Assembly: GCA_903901015.1 (NCBI GenBank) | Contig: CAIUPH010000066.1 | Location: 18,105-82,104 of the forward strand | DNA from: Candidatus Bathyarchaeota archaeon | Lineage (GTDB): Archaea > Thermoproteota > Bathyarchaeia > Bathyarchaeales > Bathycorpusculaceae | Direction: 5' to 3' | DNA length: 64,000 bases | In this document: piece by piece, positions 52,783-61,777 of the stretch | Layout: the number at the start of each line of letters is the position of its first letter | Position numbering within the stretch: the stretch's first letter is position 1 | Notes under the pieces: generated by a model | Databases searched by the model: none | Seen by the model: only the letters and a program-made list of their open reading frames with translations | Told to the model about the DNA's origin: nothing | Position numbers and translations under genes: made by a program

Positions 52783-53371
52783 CTTTGAGTTCAGGGGCAA
52801 GGTTGTTTTTTTCGCAACGGGCAACATTCACAAATTTCAGGAAGTATGTAGCATCCTAAACGGTTATGGTATTGCAGTAGGTATGCTGAAGTTGAAGGGC
52901 GACGAAATCCAGAGTGACAGCCTCAAAGAAATCGCCCAAAAAAGCGTCCAAAACGCCTACTCACGGTGCAGATTGCCTATTTTCGTGGAGGACGCAGGCT
53001 TATTCATCGATGCATTAAGCGGGTTTCCCGGTCCATATGCAGCGTACGTTTACAAAACAATTCACAACAGTGGCATTCTAAAACTCATGGAAAACACGGC
53101 AGATAGGCACGCGAAGTTCCAATCCGTCATTGCCTACTGCAGCCAAGAAACCCCATGTGAACCAATCTGCTTCGACGGCGAAGTCAAAGGTGAACTAACC
53201 GCAGCCGAACGTAAAGCGCAGGGCAAATCAGGCTTCGGTTTCGACCCCATTTTCCAACCATCTGGGAGCGCCAAAACCTTCGCGGAAATGACCCTCCAAG
53301 AGAAAAACGGTTACTCACACAGGGCGATGGCTATTCATAAATTTGCAGAATGGTACAAAAACAAGCCTTGA
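52760..53371 (+). CDS. rdgB: XTP/dITP diphosphatase (Ham1/RdgB)
   Basis: 203 residues from ATG 52760 (GTG 52751 also possible), overlapping bud32 by 23 bases. FFATGNIHKFQEVCSIL, FVEDAGLFIDALSGFPGPYA and GKSGFGFDPIFQP are family signatures. It cleans the nucleotide pool of inosine and xanthosine triphosphates. The kae1-bud32-rdgB overlap forms one operon. Confidence 0.95.
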   Translation: MSKNADSNFEFRGKVVFFATGNIHKFQEVCSILNGYGIAVGMLKLKGDEIQSDSLKEIAQKSVQNAYSRCRLPIFVEDAGLFIDALSGFPGPYAAYVYKTIHNSGILKLMENTADRHAKFQSVIAYCSQETPCEPICFDGEVKGELTAAERKAQGKSGFGFDPIFQPSGSAKTFAEMTLQEKNGYSHRAMAIHKFAEWYKNKP

Positions 53372-53440
53372 CGCATCAACCGGAAACATTAATTTTATAT
53401 CCTCATCGTTGCATAACAAAATTGTGAAGAAGGCACATAG

Positions 53441-53943
53441 ATGAGCCAAACTCCCCGTCGAGACAGCCTTCTTCACGAAGGCTTAATTGCAGCTTTAGCC
53501 GTAGGCGGTTTCTTAATCATTCTGGGTTTAGTTTTTAAGCTTACACCCGGCATCACCGACAAAACAACCGTGTTCTTCAATGACTTAACAACCGTAACCC
53601 GCAACCTCGGCTCAAGCAACGTAAACCTGCCTGCCCCAGCCCACCCCGCCGAACACCTTGACTTCTACACGGCAATGATTAATTTCATGTTGGCCGTCGG
53701 CATCCTCCAAATCGTCATCTTAGCCCTCAGAATCGCGGTGCATTCGCGTGTCAGGCAGATAGCTGAAACCGTGGGCAACCTGATTTTCTGGTTGGGCGCC
53801 GCGTTTGTGGCGAACGTTTTCCTGTTGACGGGAACACTTGGCGGCTGGTTCCAGTGCTCATTATACTGATTGGAGTCTCGCTGATTGCAAGATTCTTCAT
53901 CCATTTAACTCAGAGACCCAAAAGACCTCAAATGAACCCGTAA
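53441..53943 (+). pseudogene. Three-helix membrane protein with a frameshift near the end
   Basis: From ATG 53441 (GAAGGCACATAG upstream) the frame gives two helices (LIAALAVGGFLIILGLVF and FYTAMINFMLAVGILQIVIL) and part of a third, then stops at 53869. In the next frame a continuous hydrophobic helix (VPVLIILIGVSLIARFFIHL) and a basic tail run to TAA 53941. A G missing in TGG(G)TT at 53847-53849 explains the break. The intact protein would have ~167 residues. Function unknown. Confidence 0.65.
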
Positions 53944-53981
53944 ATAAGTGAATTTCTTTTTTTCTTTAAGCAGTGTGCTCC

Positions 53982-54440
53982 TCAGAGTGAAGGAGGGCTT
54001 ACTTTTTCCTGCTGTATGCTTGCTGTTTTTGTTCCTCGGTTGCTGAATTTTCCCAGGTACCCAAATGGGTAAGACAGCAAGAAGACTTCAACTATGCCGA
54101 CGGCTAATGAAAACGGTATGCCGAAGCTGGTTTGTAGAAGCAGGTTTATTGTGGAGAAGAATACCAGCAGGAAGAAGCCGTTGAGCCAGAAACCAATCTG
54201 CCAGCCTTCACAGTTGTATATTCGGTGAAGCATGATTATGTTAAATACACCGATGACTATGGGTTGAATCCCGAACATCACAACTAAAAATATGGCAAAA
54301 CCTATGGGCGGCATGTACAGCAAAAAGGCGCTCTGGAAAGCATCCAGCAACAGTTGAATGATGACTAAGACAGTTATTATTACTAAGCCGTGAATGAAGA
54401 CTTGTTTAGACAGTTTAAGTATTCTGGGCAATCCACTCAC
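53982..54440 (-). CDS. Hypothetical multi-pass membrane protein
   Basis: 152 residues, about four helices; the N-terminus (SGLPRILKLSKQVFIHGLVI) and the loop FNIIMLHRIYNCEGWQIGFW are the only distinctive parts. It overlaps the following large gene by 26 bases on the same strand, so they probably share a transcript. No family recognised. Confidence 0.65.
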   Translation of the reverse strand: MSGLPRILKLSKQVFIHGLVIITVLVIIQLLLDAFQSAFLLYMPPIGFAIFLVVMFGIQPIVIGVFNIIMLHRIYNCEGWQIGFWLNGFFLLVFFSTINLLLQTSFGIPFSLAVGIVEVFLLSYPFGYLGKFSNRGTKTASIQQEKVSPPSL

Positions 54441-56790
54441 CTATTTTCTGTTCCGCTAACCTGCCTCGTATTCCATAATCATTATCCGCGCCGTTCCAAT
54501 AGACGATCCAGCAGCCTTTAAGCCCCATGTTCTTGAAGAGATTCAGACCCTTGATTATGTAATCGCTCTGGGTGACATCGTTGCTTGTTGACATGCCAAA
54601 CTCAGAAATAACGACGTCTTTATGCGTTATTTTTTGAAGAAGTTGTATCATGTTGGGTGAAAGAGTCAGAAATGAATCCATGAAAACGTCAAAACCTACA
54701 AAGTTGAGTTTTTCGCTGAATTTGATAGGAAGGTTTGTGCGCGCGATAAAGGCTGGTGAAAAATTGGTATATAGTTGTGCAGAAAGCTGATGCTGTGCGA
54801 TTATTGTGTATATATCTTCGAATTTTGAACCTGCTTCATCATCTGTGAACAAAGCGCCCATTTCCCATGAAGAAGCCACATCGGGTTCATTGAGGATTTG
54901 AACGTAAGCTAGGTCACTGCCCCATCTGTCAAGGTAATAGTTTATGTCATTGGTGCTTGCGCGATCACTTATAATTAATGCGACTTTTATGCCAAGTTGG
55001 CTAACTGCGCTGAAGAATACATCCGAAAGTGTATTCAAGTAAGAACTAGGATTACTCGAATCGCAGACGAGATTAACACGAATTACTTTTATACCTAAAT
55101 CCTTGATGTGCGACACTTCGTTGTAGATTTGGTCGACACTGTCTCGCTCGTAGACATAGCTGACACCTACTTCGAAAGACCCATTTGAGCGTTTAGTTGA
55201 AGAATAAAAGACATATGGATAGAAGAACTGAACAAAAATTAACAGAAAGCACAAACCGATTATGATTAATGTCCATACCATTTTATTTTGTGTTATGGCC
55301 GAAAGTTTTTGTTTCTTCACAATACCTTTCAAATTTTTCTTTTTGAAATCAGAGCGACTTAGCTTTTTGAAATAAAACAGAAAGCCAATGATAGCAACAG
55401 TAGCGACAGCTACCCCAACGAAAACTATCTCGATTGGAAAATGGCCAACCACTGTAAAAGAAATTGTTTCTGAAGCCCCACCCAATCCAGTTGAGTCATT
55501 GGCAAAGACTGTTATGTTGTGTGATCCTGCATTCAATTTAGGCAGAGTGGTGTTTCCAGTGATAGTCACTGCTTGCTGTCCATCGAGAATATAGCTGAGT
55601 ATAGCATTTTGCTCGTTCACGGTAAAAGTGAGCGGGATATCGCTTGTGCCGTAGGTTTTGCTTTGTGGACTGCAGATTTTAACCGTGGGCGGCTTAGGGG
55701 TTGCTTGGGGAGCAAATTTTATCAGGAATGCGCCTCCCGAAGTTGACCCTGCAACGGCATATCCGCCGTCGCCTGTGGGAATCAACGATGAACCGGGGTA
55801 ACCGAGTGGTGATGTTATCGCTGAAATGCCAAGTTGCTCTTGCAGAAGTTCGCTGCCTGAAGAATCTGCCTGCATAATGGAGGCAGATGCGGGCTTAACA
55901 ATGAAGTAGCCGTTGTTTGCATTCTGCACGATTGCGCTGAAGCTATCATCGGGATATTGACCATAAGGCAGGTTCCATTGTTCATATCCTTGCGGATTTA
56001 TTTTAATAAGCCAAGGGATCATGCCGCCGCTGGATTGCCACACTCCTGTTCCTGAAAGAATGAATCCTCCATCGTCAGTTCTAGCTATGGAGTAAACGTA
56101 ATGTGAATCTAGGGGGTTGCCGTAAACGTAGTTTTGGCTCCATTGTTGATTGCCGTTTGAATCAATCCGAGCTAACCAAAAATTATTCTTCCAGTTACCT
56201 GCCAATGCGCAGCCGCGGTCGACCGTGTTTACAACCGCCGAGACCTGAAAGCCGCCTGTATAATTCATATCCCAAAGAATTGTTCCTTGATCGTTAAATT
56301 TCCGCAGCCAAACGTAAGTCTCTTGGTTCCCCCAAATGCTATTGCCAACGACGATGTAGTTTCCTTCATCAGTTATGATTCCTTGTCTCATGCCGTTTCT
56401 GCCGACGGAGAAAGTTGAAGTGACATTTCCTTGCGAGTCAATTTTGATTACGTCGCCATTTTCACAGAAAACAACTAAGCCGCAATCTCTAGTCTGCGCC
56501 AACGATACTGCATTACCAAGAGCTTTCTGCCATTGTACGTTTCCAGACGAATCGGTCTTTATCAATGTCGCTCCGCCATGAGACAAGGCTACGCCAGCTA
56601 TGGCAAAGCCTCCGTCTGAAGTTTGGATGACAGAGAGAGCTTGGAAGCCATCGTAGGTTTTCCTCCATTCGATCGAAGGTGGGTCAGGGGTAGCGGAGGA
56701 GGGCGGAATAGAAAACAAAACTAGAACAACTAATACTATAACAAACGTATTTCTTGCAAGTTTTGAGTAGCTTGGGCGATAGCGCTTCAA
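54415..56790 (-). CDS. Membrane-anchored fusion: beta-propeller, Ig-like domain and TIM-barrel glycosidase
   Basis: 791 residues. The signal peptide (1-33) is followed by repeated DGGF/GYAVAG-type blades (~45-370), a propeller-like domain. An Ig-like domain lies at ~370-450 and a membrane helix at ~453-475, then a basic cytoplasmic linker (KKLSRSDFKKKNLKGIVKKQ), a second helix (~508-530), and a C-terminal TIM barrel (~540-791). Two glutamates stand where glycosidase catalysis needs them: E635 in ILNEPD and E730 in VISEFGMS. The domain resembles the GH5/GH39/GH2 clan (clan A). Both propeller and barrel should face outside. A similar two-helix, two-domain design is unusual. Confidence 0.8.
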   Translation of the reverse strand: MKRYRPSYSKLARNTFVIVLVVLVLFSIPPSSATPDPPSIEWRKTYDGFQALSVIQTSDGGFAIAGVALSHGGATLIKTDSSGNVQWQKALGNAVSLAQTRDCGLVVFCENGDVIKIDSQGNVTSTFSVGRNGMRQGIITDEGNYIVVGNSIWGNQETYVWLRKFNDQGTILWDMNYTGGFQVSAVVNTVDRGCALAGNWKNNFWLARIDSNGNQQWSQNYVYGNPLDSHYVYSIARTDDGGFILSGTGVWQSSGGMIPWLIKINPQGYEQWNLPYGQYPDDSFSAIVQNANNGYFIVKPASASIMQADSSGSELLQEQLGISAITSPLGYPGSSLIPTGDGGYAVAGSTSGGAFLIKFAPQATPKPPTVKICSPQSKTYGTSDIPLTFTVNEQNAILSYILDGQQAVTITGNTTLPKLNAGSHNITVFANDSTGLGGASETISFTVVGHFPIEIVFVGVAVATVAIIGFLFYFKKLSRSDFKKKNLKGIVKKQKLSAITQNKMVWTLIIIGLCFLLIFVQFFYPYVFYSSTKRSNGSFEVGVSYVYERDSVDQIYNEVSHIKDLGIKVIRVNLVCDSSNPSSYLNTLSDVFFSAVSQLGIKVALIISDRASTNDINYYLDRWGSDLAYVQILNEPDVASSWEMGALFTDDEAGSKFEDIYTIIAQHQLSAQLYTNFSPAFIARTNLPIKFSEKLNFVGFDVFMDSFLTLSPNMIQLLQKITHKDVVISEFGMSTSNDVTQSDYIIKGLNLFKNMGLKGCWIVYWNGADNDYGIRGRLAEQKIGEWIAQNT

Positions 56791-56944
56791 AGAGGATACC
56801 CACTGCTAACTTGCATCACAGGAGCAACCACTTATATTTTTCGTAAAAAAGAACGCCTCAAGGAATCTGCAGATTGTTCACTTGCTAACTAAAAAAGCAA
56901 GAAATGTTATGAAGTAAAAAGCAAAATGGTTCTGTCTGCAAGTT

Positions 56945-56975
56945 GGAGTTACTTTTAAATATTCGTGGGGTGTGG
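56945..56975 (+). promoter_or_regulatory. Promoter of the uS15 operon
   Basis: ACTTTTAAATATTC at about 56951-56964 is a TATA-like element 38-50 bases before the ATG 57002, ahead of the ribosomal-protein-DHH-pcc1 operon. Nothing else is seen in 56791-56944. Confidence 0.5.
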
Positions 56976-57001
56976 TTAGTGGTGCAGTTTAAGGTGTAAC
57001 G

Positions 57002-57442
57002 ATGCCAAAGCAAGAAAAAGGTAAATCACATTCGATGCGACCTGTCAGCAGGCGCCCTCCAAGCTGGTGCAAGTATCAGCCTGAAGAAGTAGATTCATTC
57101 ATAATTAAACTGGCTAAAGAAGGCCACTCAATGAGTGCCATAGGCACTATCCTACGTGACCAATACGCCATTCCACTGGTTAAACCAATCACAGGCAAGA
57201 GCATAAGCGACACACTCAAAGCCGCAAACCTCGCTCCAACCCTGCCCGAAGACCTCAGCAACCTCATGAAGACAGCCCAAAGCCTCGCAGTCCACATGGA
57301 CAAACACAAGAAAGACCTCCACAACAAACGCAACATGCAAATCATCGAAGCCCAAATCCACAAGCTCAGCCGCTACTACAAACGCGAAGGTGTCCTGGAC
57401 AAGAAATGGAAGTACGTTCCAAAAATCGCTTCCGTAACCTAA
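57002..57442 (+). CDS. rps15: Ribosomal protein uS15
   Basis: 146 residues, archaeal length with the N-terminal extension (SRRPPSWCKYQPEEVDSFII). The core SKLSRYYKREGVLDKKWKY is seen as HKLSRYYKREGVLDKKWKY. It binds 16S rRNA in the small subunit. DHH and pcc1 follow in the order typical of many archaea. Confidence 0.97.
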   Translation: MPKQEKGKSHSMRPVSRRPPSWCKYQPEEVDSFIIKLAKEGHSMSAIGTILRDQYAIPLVKPITGKSISDTLKAANLAPTLPEDLSNLMKTAQSLAVHMDKHKKDLHNKRNMQIIEAQIHKLSRYYKREGVLDKKWKYVPKIASVT

Positions 57443-57531
57443 ACATTTCTTTCCTTTTTATTTTTTTGTTGTTTCTTGATGCGCCAGCTTTAAATCCGAT
57501 TACCGCCTTTTAGCCCGAGAAGTGAGTGGGC

Positions 57532-59001
57532 ATGGCGGCACAGCAACAGCAAAAAATCGAGGGCTTCTTAGCTGCGGAGATTGAAGCGGCAAAAGTTATT
57601 TTGGAAGCTGTCAAAAAAGACGGGTTAATCCTGGTTTTCTCGCATTTGGACGCTGACGGAGTTGCCGCCGCAGGCATCATGGGCAAAATGCTTTCTCGAC
57701 TCGACGCCCGTTTCCGCCTTCGCGTTATGCAGTGGGTGGACGAGAAAATCATCGGCGAAGTCATCGCTGACAAACCCCAACTTGTAATTCTGACTGACTT
57801 TGGTAGTGGCTACTTGGATTTGCTCAACGAGAAAATCCCCAATGTTAAAGTCGTAATCCTTGATCACCATCAAACCACCAGCAAAGTGGTCAACCCAAAT
57901 TTTACACAGGTTAACCCTCACCTGTTCGGTATTGATGGAGCGACCGATGTGAGCGGTTCAGGTGTGGCTTATTTTGCGGCTAAAGCAGTGAACGCGGCAA
58001 ACGTGGATTTAGCTCCAATCGCACTCGTCGGCGCACTTGGTGACATGCAGGATAAGTACGAGCAGCGCAGCTTACGTAGCCTAAACGAGATAATCGTCAA
58101 CGACGGTGTCGCAGCAGGTTTGCTTAAAGTTGAGAAAGACCTGATTTTCTTTGGTCGCGAAACGCGTCCCATTTACAAGATGCTGGCAACCACCACCAAC
58201 CCGTTTATTCCAGGTTTGAGTGGTCAAGAAACAGAATCCTTGAACTTCGTCGCGAACCTCGGCATCCCTCTCAAACAAGGCGACAAACCTCGAGCGCTTT
58301 GCGACTTAACCGGCGACGAGCGGAAGCGACTGTGCTCAGCTTTAGCCGACTATTTGCTGTCTAAGGGGCTGCATTTGGAAGTTGACAACCTCATCGGATA
58401 CGTTTACGTTTTAACAAAAGAAGAACCCAACACGGCGCTTCGGGACGCACGAGAATTCGCGGTGGTTTTGAACTCTGCTGGCAGAATGGACCGCCCGAGC
58501 TTGGGAATCGCCATCTGCATGGGCGACCGCAAAGCCGCCCTGGAAGAATCCAACAAAATCCTCGAAGACTACCGCAAAAACATCAACAAATACCTGGGCT
58601 GGGTAGCTGAAAAACCCGAACGCATGCGTGAACTCCAAAACATCTACGTCATATACGGCGAAAATTTCATAAACGAAAAAATCATCGGAACCGTCTCCAG
58701 CATAATCGTGTCAAGCCTTGCCAACAACGAAAAACCGCTCTTTGCATTCGCCAATATTGAAGCTGAGAAAGCTGCAAAGTTTTCGGGACGCACAACGGAG
58801 GCGGCGCTGCGAAAAGGAGTTAACTTGGGCGATGTTATGCTGTTGGCTTCGGAAGCGCATGGCGGCAAGGGCGGCGGACACAACATCGCTGCAGGCGCCC
58901 AAGTGCCACTTGATAAACTTGACGCATTTCTCAAGACCGCGGACGAGTTGGTTGGGCGACAGTTGAAGGGCGAGAAACTTGCAAGCCACGGTAACGCTTG
59001 A
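57532..59001 (+). CDS. DHH-family phosphoesterase, archaeal RecJ/GAN-like
   Basis: 489 residues from ATG 57532. DHH motifs: SHLDADGVAAAGIMGK, LTDFGSG, and the DHH triad in VVILDHHQTTS. The C-terminal DHHA1 domain ends GGKGGGHNIAAGAQVPL. Members are single-strand exonucleases that join CMG-like replisomes (GINS-associated nuclease). It sits between uS15 and Pcc1, whose start overlaps its end by 23 bases. Confidence 0.9.
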   Translation: MAAQQQQKIEGFLAAEIEAAKVILEAVKKDGLILVFSHLDADGVAAAGIMGKMLSRLDARFRLRVMQWVDEKIIGEVIADKPQLVILTDFGSGYLDLLNEKIPNVKVVILDHHQTTSKVVNPNFTQVNPHLFGIDGATDVSGSGVAYFAAKAVNAANVDLAPIALVGALGDMQDKYEQRSLRSLNEIIVNDGVAAGLLKVEKDLIFFGRETRPIYKMLATTTNPFIPGLSGQETESLNFVANLGIPLKQGDKPRALCDLTGDERKRLCSALADYLLSKGLHLEVDNLIGYVYVLTKEEPNTALRDAREFAVVLNSAGRMDRPSLGIAICMGDRKAALEESNKILEDYRKNINKYLGWVAEKPERMRELQNIYVIYGENFINEKIIGTVSSIIVSSLANNEKPLFAFANIEAEKAAKFSGRTTEAALRKGVNLGDVMLLASEAHGGKGGGHNIAAGAQVPLDKLDAFLKTADELVGRQLKGEKLASHGNA

Positions 59002-59230
59002 GTACAAAGACGAGAAAACCGCGCAAGCTATTGCAGAAGCGGTTTCACCCGACAACTTCAAAACCCCAGTCGGGCTCCAAGTTAAAACCGTGCGGGAAAG
59101 CAATAAGGTAATCACTGAGATTGAATGCGAAGGCAAACTCGCCACCTTCACATCCACCATCGATGATTTGCTCTTCAGCGCATCCACAGCAGAAAAGACG
59201 TTGCAAACCATAGCTAAAACTAAACGATAA
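58979..59230 (+). CDS. pcc1: KEOPS subunit Pcc1
   Basis: 83 residues, TTG start inside the previous gene. ATVTLEYKDEKTAQAIAEAV, SPDNFKTPVGLQVKTV and FTSTIDDLLFSASTAEKTLQ follow Pcc1. It is the dimerisation subunit of KEOPS. Kae1 and Bud32 lie about 7 kb away; Cgi121 is not seen in this window. Confidence 0.93.
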   Translation: MQATVTLEYKDEKTAQAIAEAVSPDNFKTPVGLQVKTVRESNKVITEIECEGKLATFTSTIDDLLFSASTAEKTLQTIAKTKR

Positions 59231-59271
59231 CTTACTTTTGTTCAAGAAGCCGCCAGTACTGATATATCTTC

Positions 59272-59762
59272 TCAGGCTTCGAGGGCTGTATAGACCCATC
59301 TATCGTTTCTGCAATGATATAATATTAGGATCCAAATAGGTCCGCAGAAGCTACGTATAGGTTTATACGTTAAAGCAAGTGCTCCGCCTAAGATTCCAAA
59401 TGCTGCACCCACGAAGTAGCCGCCCATGCCCACGAAGCTCACGGCGGAAAACACTACGATGACTATTCCCCACATGACGTGTTCCTCTGGATGAACCCTC
59501 AAAACAAGTGCGGCAATCACTACGATTACTCCACAGATGAGGCTTACCACGGAAACCGCGGTGAAGAACCCTGTGGAGCTTGCGTAGGTGCCCATGAAGT
59601 TGTGGTTGTCATCCATTGCTCCTGCATTAAACTGCCAAAACTTCCCGACGTCGATGCACCTGAACCAAAGTACACTGCGTTTACCGAGCTGAATATGAGG
59701 ACGATTAAGCCGCCTACCAGCGAAATCACGTACGAGAGTGTAACTCCTTGTCTTGTGCTCAT
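59272..59762 (-). pseudogene. DUF6114-like small membrane protein gene with a one-base frameshift
   Basis: The frame from ATG 59762 (MSTRQGVTLSYVISLVGGLI) gives one helix but loses its sense near 59615. A second frame continues (DDNHNFMGTYASSTGFF, then helices VVSLICGVIVVIAALVL and YFVGAAFGILGGALALTY) to 59272. A missing G in TGG(G)AT at 59613-59615 reconciles the two. Its last ~25 codons are a fragment of the MITE-like repeat, so the original C-terminus may also be lost. Function unknown. Confidence 0.65.
59290..59340 (-). repeat. Remnant of the MITE-like repeat
   Basis: GGATCCAAATAGG (59328-59340) equals the terminal repeat of copy 2, and GTTTCTGCAATGA (59305-59317) equals the outer arm of copy 3 (40189-40201). 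The internal core is missing. It forms the end of the broken membrane gene. Confidence 0.7.
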
Positions 59763-59771
59763 ATAATCGCC

Positions 59772-61535
59772 TTAGAGGAATCTCCTCGGGTCCGTGTCGA
59801 TGTCCACGATGGTGGGTTTGGATGATTTGAGCGCTATGTCGACGGCTGCTTCAAGCTGGTTTGGCTCGGATACTTTGATGCCTAAGCCTCCCGCGTTCTG
59901 GGCGAATTCGGCGAAGCTGTAGTCATGGAGGTCTGTTTGCGAGCTTTCGTAGCCCTCGACTTTTTGCTCCTGCATAATCATGCCCAACTGCTTGTTGTTG
60001 ATTACGAACACTTTAACGGGCAAATTGTATTTGAGCGCCGTCAAGAAATCGCCAAGAACCATCGTTAAGCCGCCATCGCCAGTTAAACAGATAATCTGTC
60101 TGTCGGGGTAAGCCAGCGCCGCCGCCAACGCACCTGGCAAACCAAAACCCATAGTTGCCAACTGGCCGCTCATGACGAGTTTCTGCGTTTTTTTCATCCT
60201 GAAGTTGCGGCCAAACCACCAGCAGTTCTCGCCCACATCCAACGAAATCACGGCGTTGTCAGCGATTTTTTGGTTGAGCACCTTGATGATGTATGGTGGC
60301 CTAATCGGTTTCATGGTTGCGTCGGCTTCTTTCTCGAGCTGGTTTAGCCAATCCTGCTTTAACCGCGCAATCTCCGCTAAATAATCTGTGTTCTGCTTCT
60401 GCTGAACCTTCTCGGTCAACTTGGGAATCAGTACTGCACTGTTGCCCAGCAAACTCGCTTCGACGGGGTATCTGCGGGCAATCATCAATGGGTTGATGTC
60501 GATTTGGACGGTGCGTTTTTTTGGAATCTGCGATAAATCAGCAAACGATGAGCCGATGGCTATTAGCAAATCTGTTTTCTCCATGAGCGCTCCAGCGGCA
60601 GTTGAGCCTACACCGCCATGGCACCCAACGTATAACGATTCGTTTTCGTCCACGACGCCTTTAGCGCGGAAAGTCCCGATAATCGGCGCCCCAATCTTCG
60701 CCGCCAACTTCAAAAGCTTCGTTCCCTGTCCTCTGCATCCAAAACCCATCAGAATCACGGGTCTACTCGCGGAATCCACGACTTTCGTGGCTTTCTCAAT
60801 CAGCCAGTCTTCCTGTCCATACGCCATGTTGGGCATTCTGCCTTCAAAGGGCAAAATCTCCGCTTCATACGGCAGCTTTTGCACGTCGTTGGGAACCCCG
60901 ATGTGTGCCACTCCTTGATTGAGTAGTGCGTGTTTAATCGCCAGCGTCGCCAGTGTGGTGGTTTGGTCTTCAGTTATCAAAGTTTTGTTGAAGACGGTTA
61001 AAGGCTCAAAGAATGCTTGCTGGTCGATTTCCTGTATTGCGCCCTGCCCCATCAGTCTGCGGGGAACCATGCCTGTTAACGCTAAAACGGGTGAGTGATC
61101 CAACTGGGCATCGTACAAGCCTGTTACAAGGTTGGTTGCGCCTGGACCCGAAATGCCCACGCAAGCCGCCACATGCCCAGTTAACTTGCCGTAAGCCGAC
61201 GCCATAAATGCCGCAGTCTCCTCGTGGCGCACCTGAATGTACCTGACTTTGCCGTTGCTCTTGCGCACCGCATCCACTATGCCCAGCGTTGAGGTGCCTG
61301 GAATTCCGAAGACGTATTTGACGCCCCACTCGGCAATCTGGTTGATAAGAACGTCTGAAACTGTGTGCTCGGGTTTTTTCTCTTCCCCGTGTCCGCCCTC
61401 AGCTAGTAGCACAAACGCCGATTTGGGTGCGCCACAAACGGGGCAAACCCACTCTTTGGGCAAATCAGTAAACTTTACTTTTTCTTTTGCGTCATCGTAA
61501 ACCCAATTGCAAACCGTACACCTGTATTTCGCCAT
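59772..61535 (-). CDS. Rubredoxin fused to a TPP-dependent enzyme
   Basis: 587 residues from ATG 61535 (GAAGG eight bases before). Residues 1-40 form a rubredoxin-like domain: C6-x2-C9 and C31-x2-C34 with the Tyr/Trp pattern of the family. The rest has the three domains of the acetolactate synthase/pyruvate oxidase group: [16 protein letters not shown] with the catalytic Glu, the central FAD-like domain, and the TPP motif [20 protein letters not shown] ending VFVINN. The electron-carrier domain hints at oxidation of a 2-oxo acid. FAD binding and substrate are not certain. It may serve as a pyruvate oxidase-like enzyme. Confidence 0.88.
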   Translation of the reverse strand: MAKYRCTVCNWVYDDAKEKVKFTDLPKEWVCPVCGAPKSAFVLLAEGGHGEEKKPEHTVSDVLINQIAEWGVKYVFGIPGTSTLGIVDAVRKSNGKVRYIQVRHEETAAFMASAYGKLTGHVAACVGISGPGATNLVTGLYDAQLDHSPVLALTGMVPRRLMGQGAIQEIDQQAFFEPLTVFNKTLITEDQTTTLATLAIKHALLNQGVAHIGVPNDVQKLPYEAEILPFEGRMPNMAYGQEDWLIEKATKVVDSASRPVILMGFGCRGQGTKLLKLAAKIGAPIIGTFRAKGVVDENESLYVGCHGGVGSTAAGALMEKTDLLIAIGSSFADLSQIPKKRTVQIDINPLMIARRYPVEASLLGNSAVLIPKLTEKVQQKQNTDYLAEIARLKQDWLNQLEKEADATMKPIRPPYIIKVLNQKIADNAVISLDVGENCWWFGRNFRMKKTQKLVMSGQLATMGFGLPGALAAALAYPDRQIICLTGDGGLTMVLGDFLTALKYNLPVKVFVINNKQLGMIMQEQKVEGYESSQTDLHDYSFAEFAQNAGGLGIKVSEPNQLEAAVDIALKSSKPTIVDIDTDPRRFL

Positions 61536-61584
61536 AACAAAAACCTTCAAAACGCTGTTAGAAATTTAATCGATTTCGGGCTTA

Positions 61585-61743
61585 TCAGCTTATTGGAATA
61601 AAATTAAATCCGAACAAAACTTTTTTTGTTTTAATGTCTTTAAGTGAATAAATGTCTGTTTCTTTCCCAAGCATGTAATCGAGTTTTTTGTTAGCTTCTA
61701 CGAGCAATGCCTTTATTTTTGTCAGTTCAGCGTCAACCGTCAT
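61585..61743 (-). CDS. Small helical protein next to the IS element
   Basis: 52 residues from ATG 61743 (MTVDAELTKIKALLVEANKK, then LDYMLGKETDIYSLKDI). The helix has a coiled-coil pattern. It is close to the left end of the insertion element, so its promoter may have been displaced. No family recognised. Confidence 0.4.
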   Translation of the reverse strand: MTVDAELTKIKALLVEANKKLDYMLGKETDIYSLKDIKTKKVLFGFNFIPIS

Positions 61744-61777
61744 TTTTCTACAAGGAAATAATGTTTTTTTGTTTATT

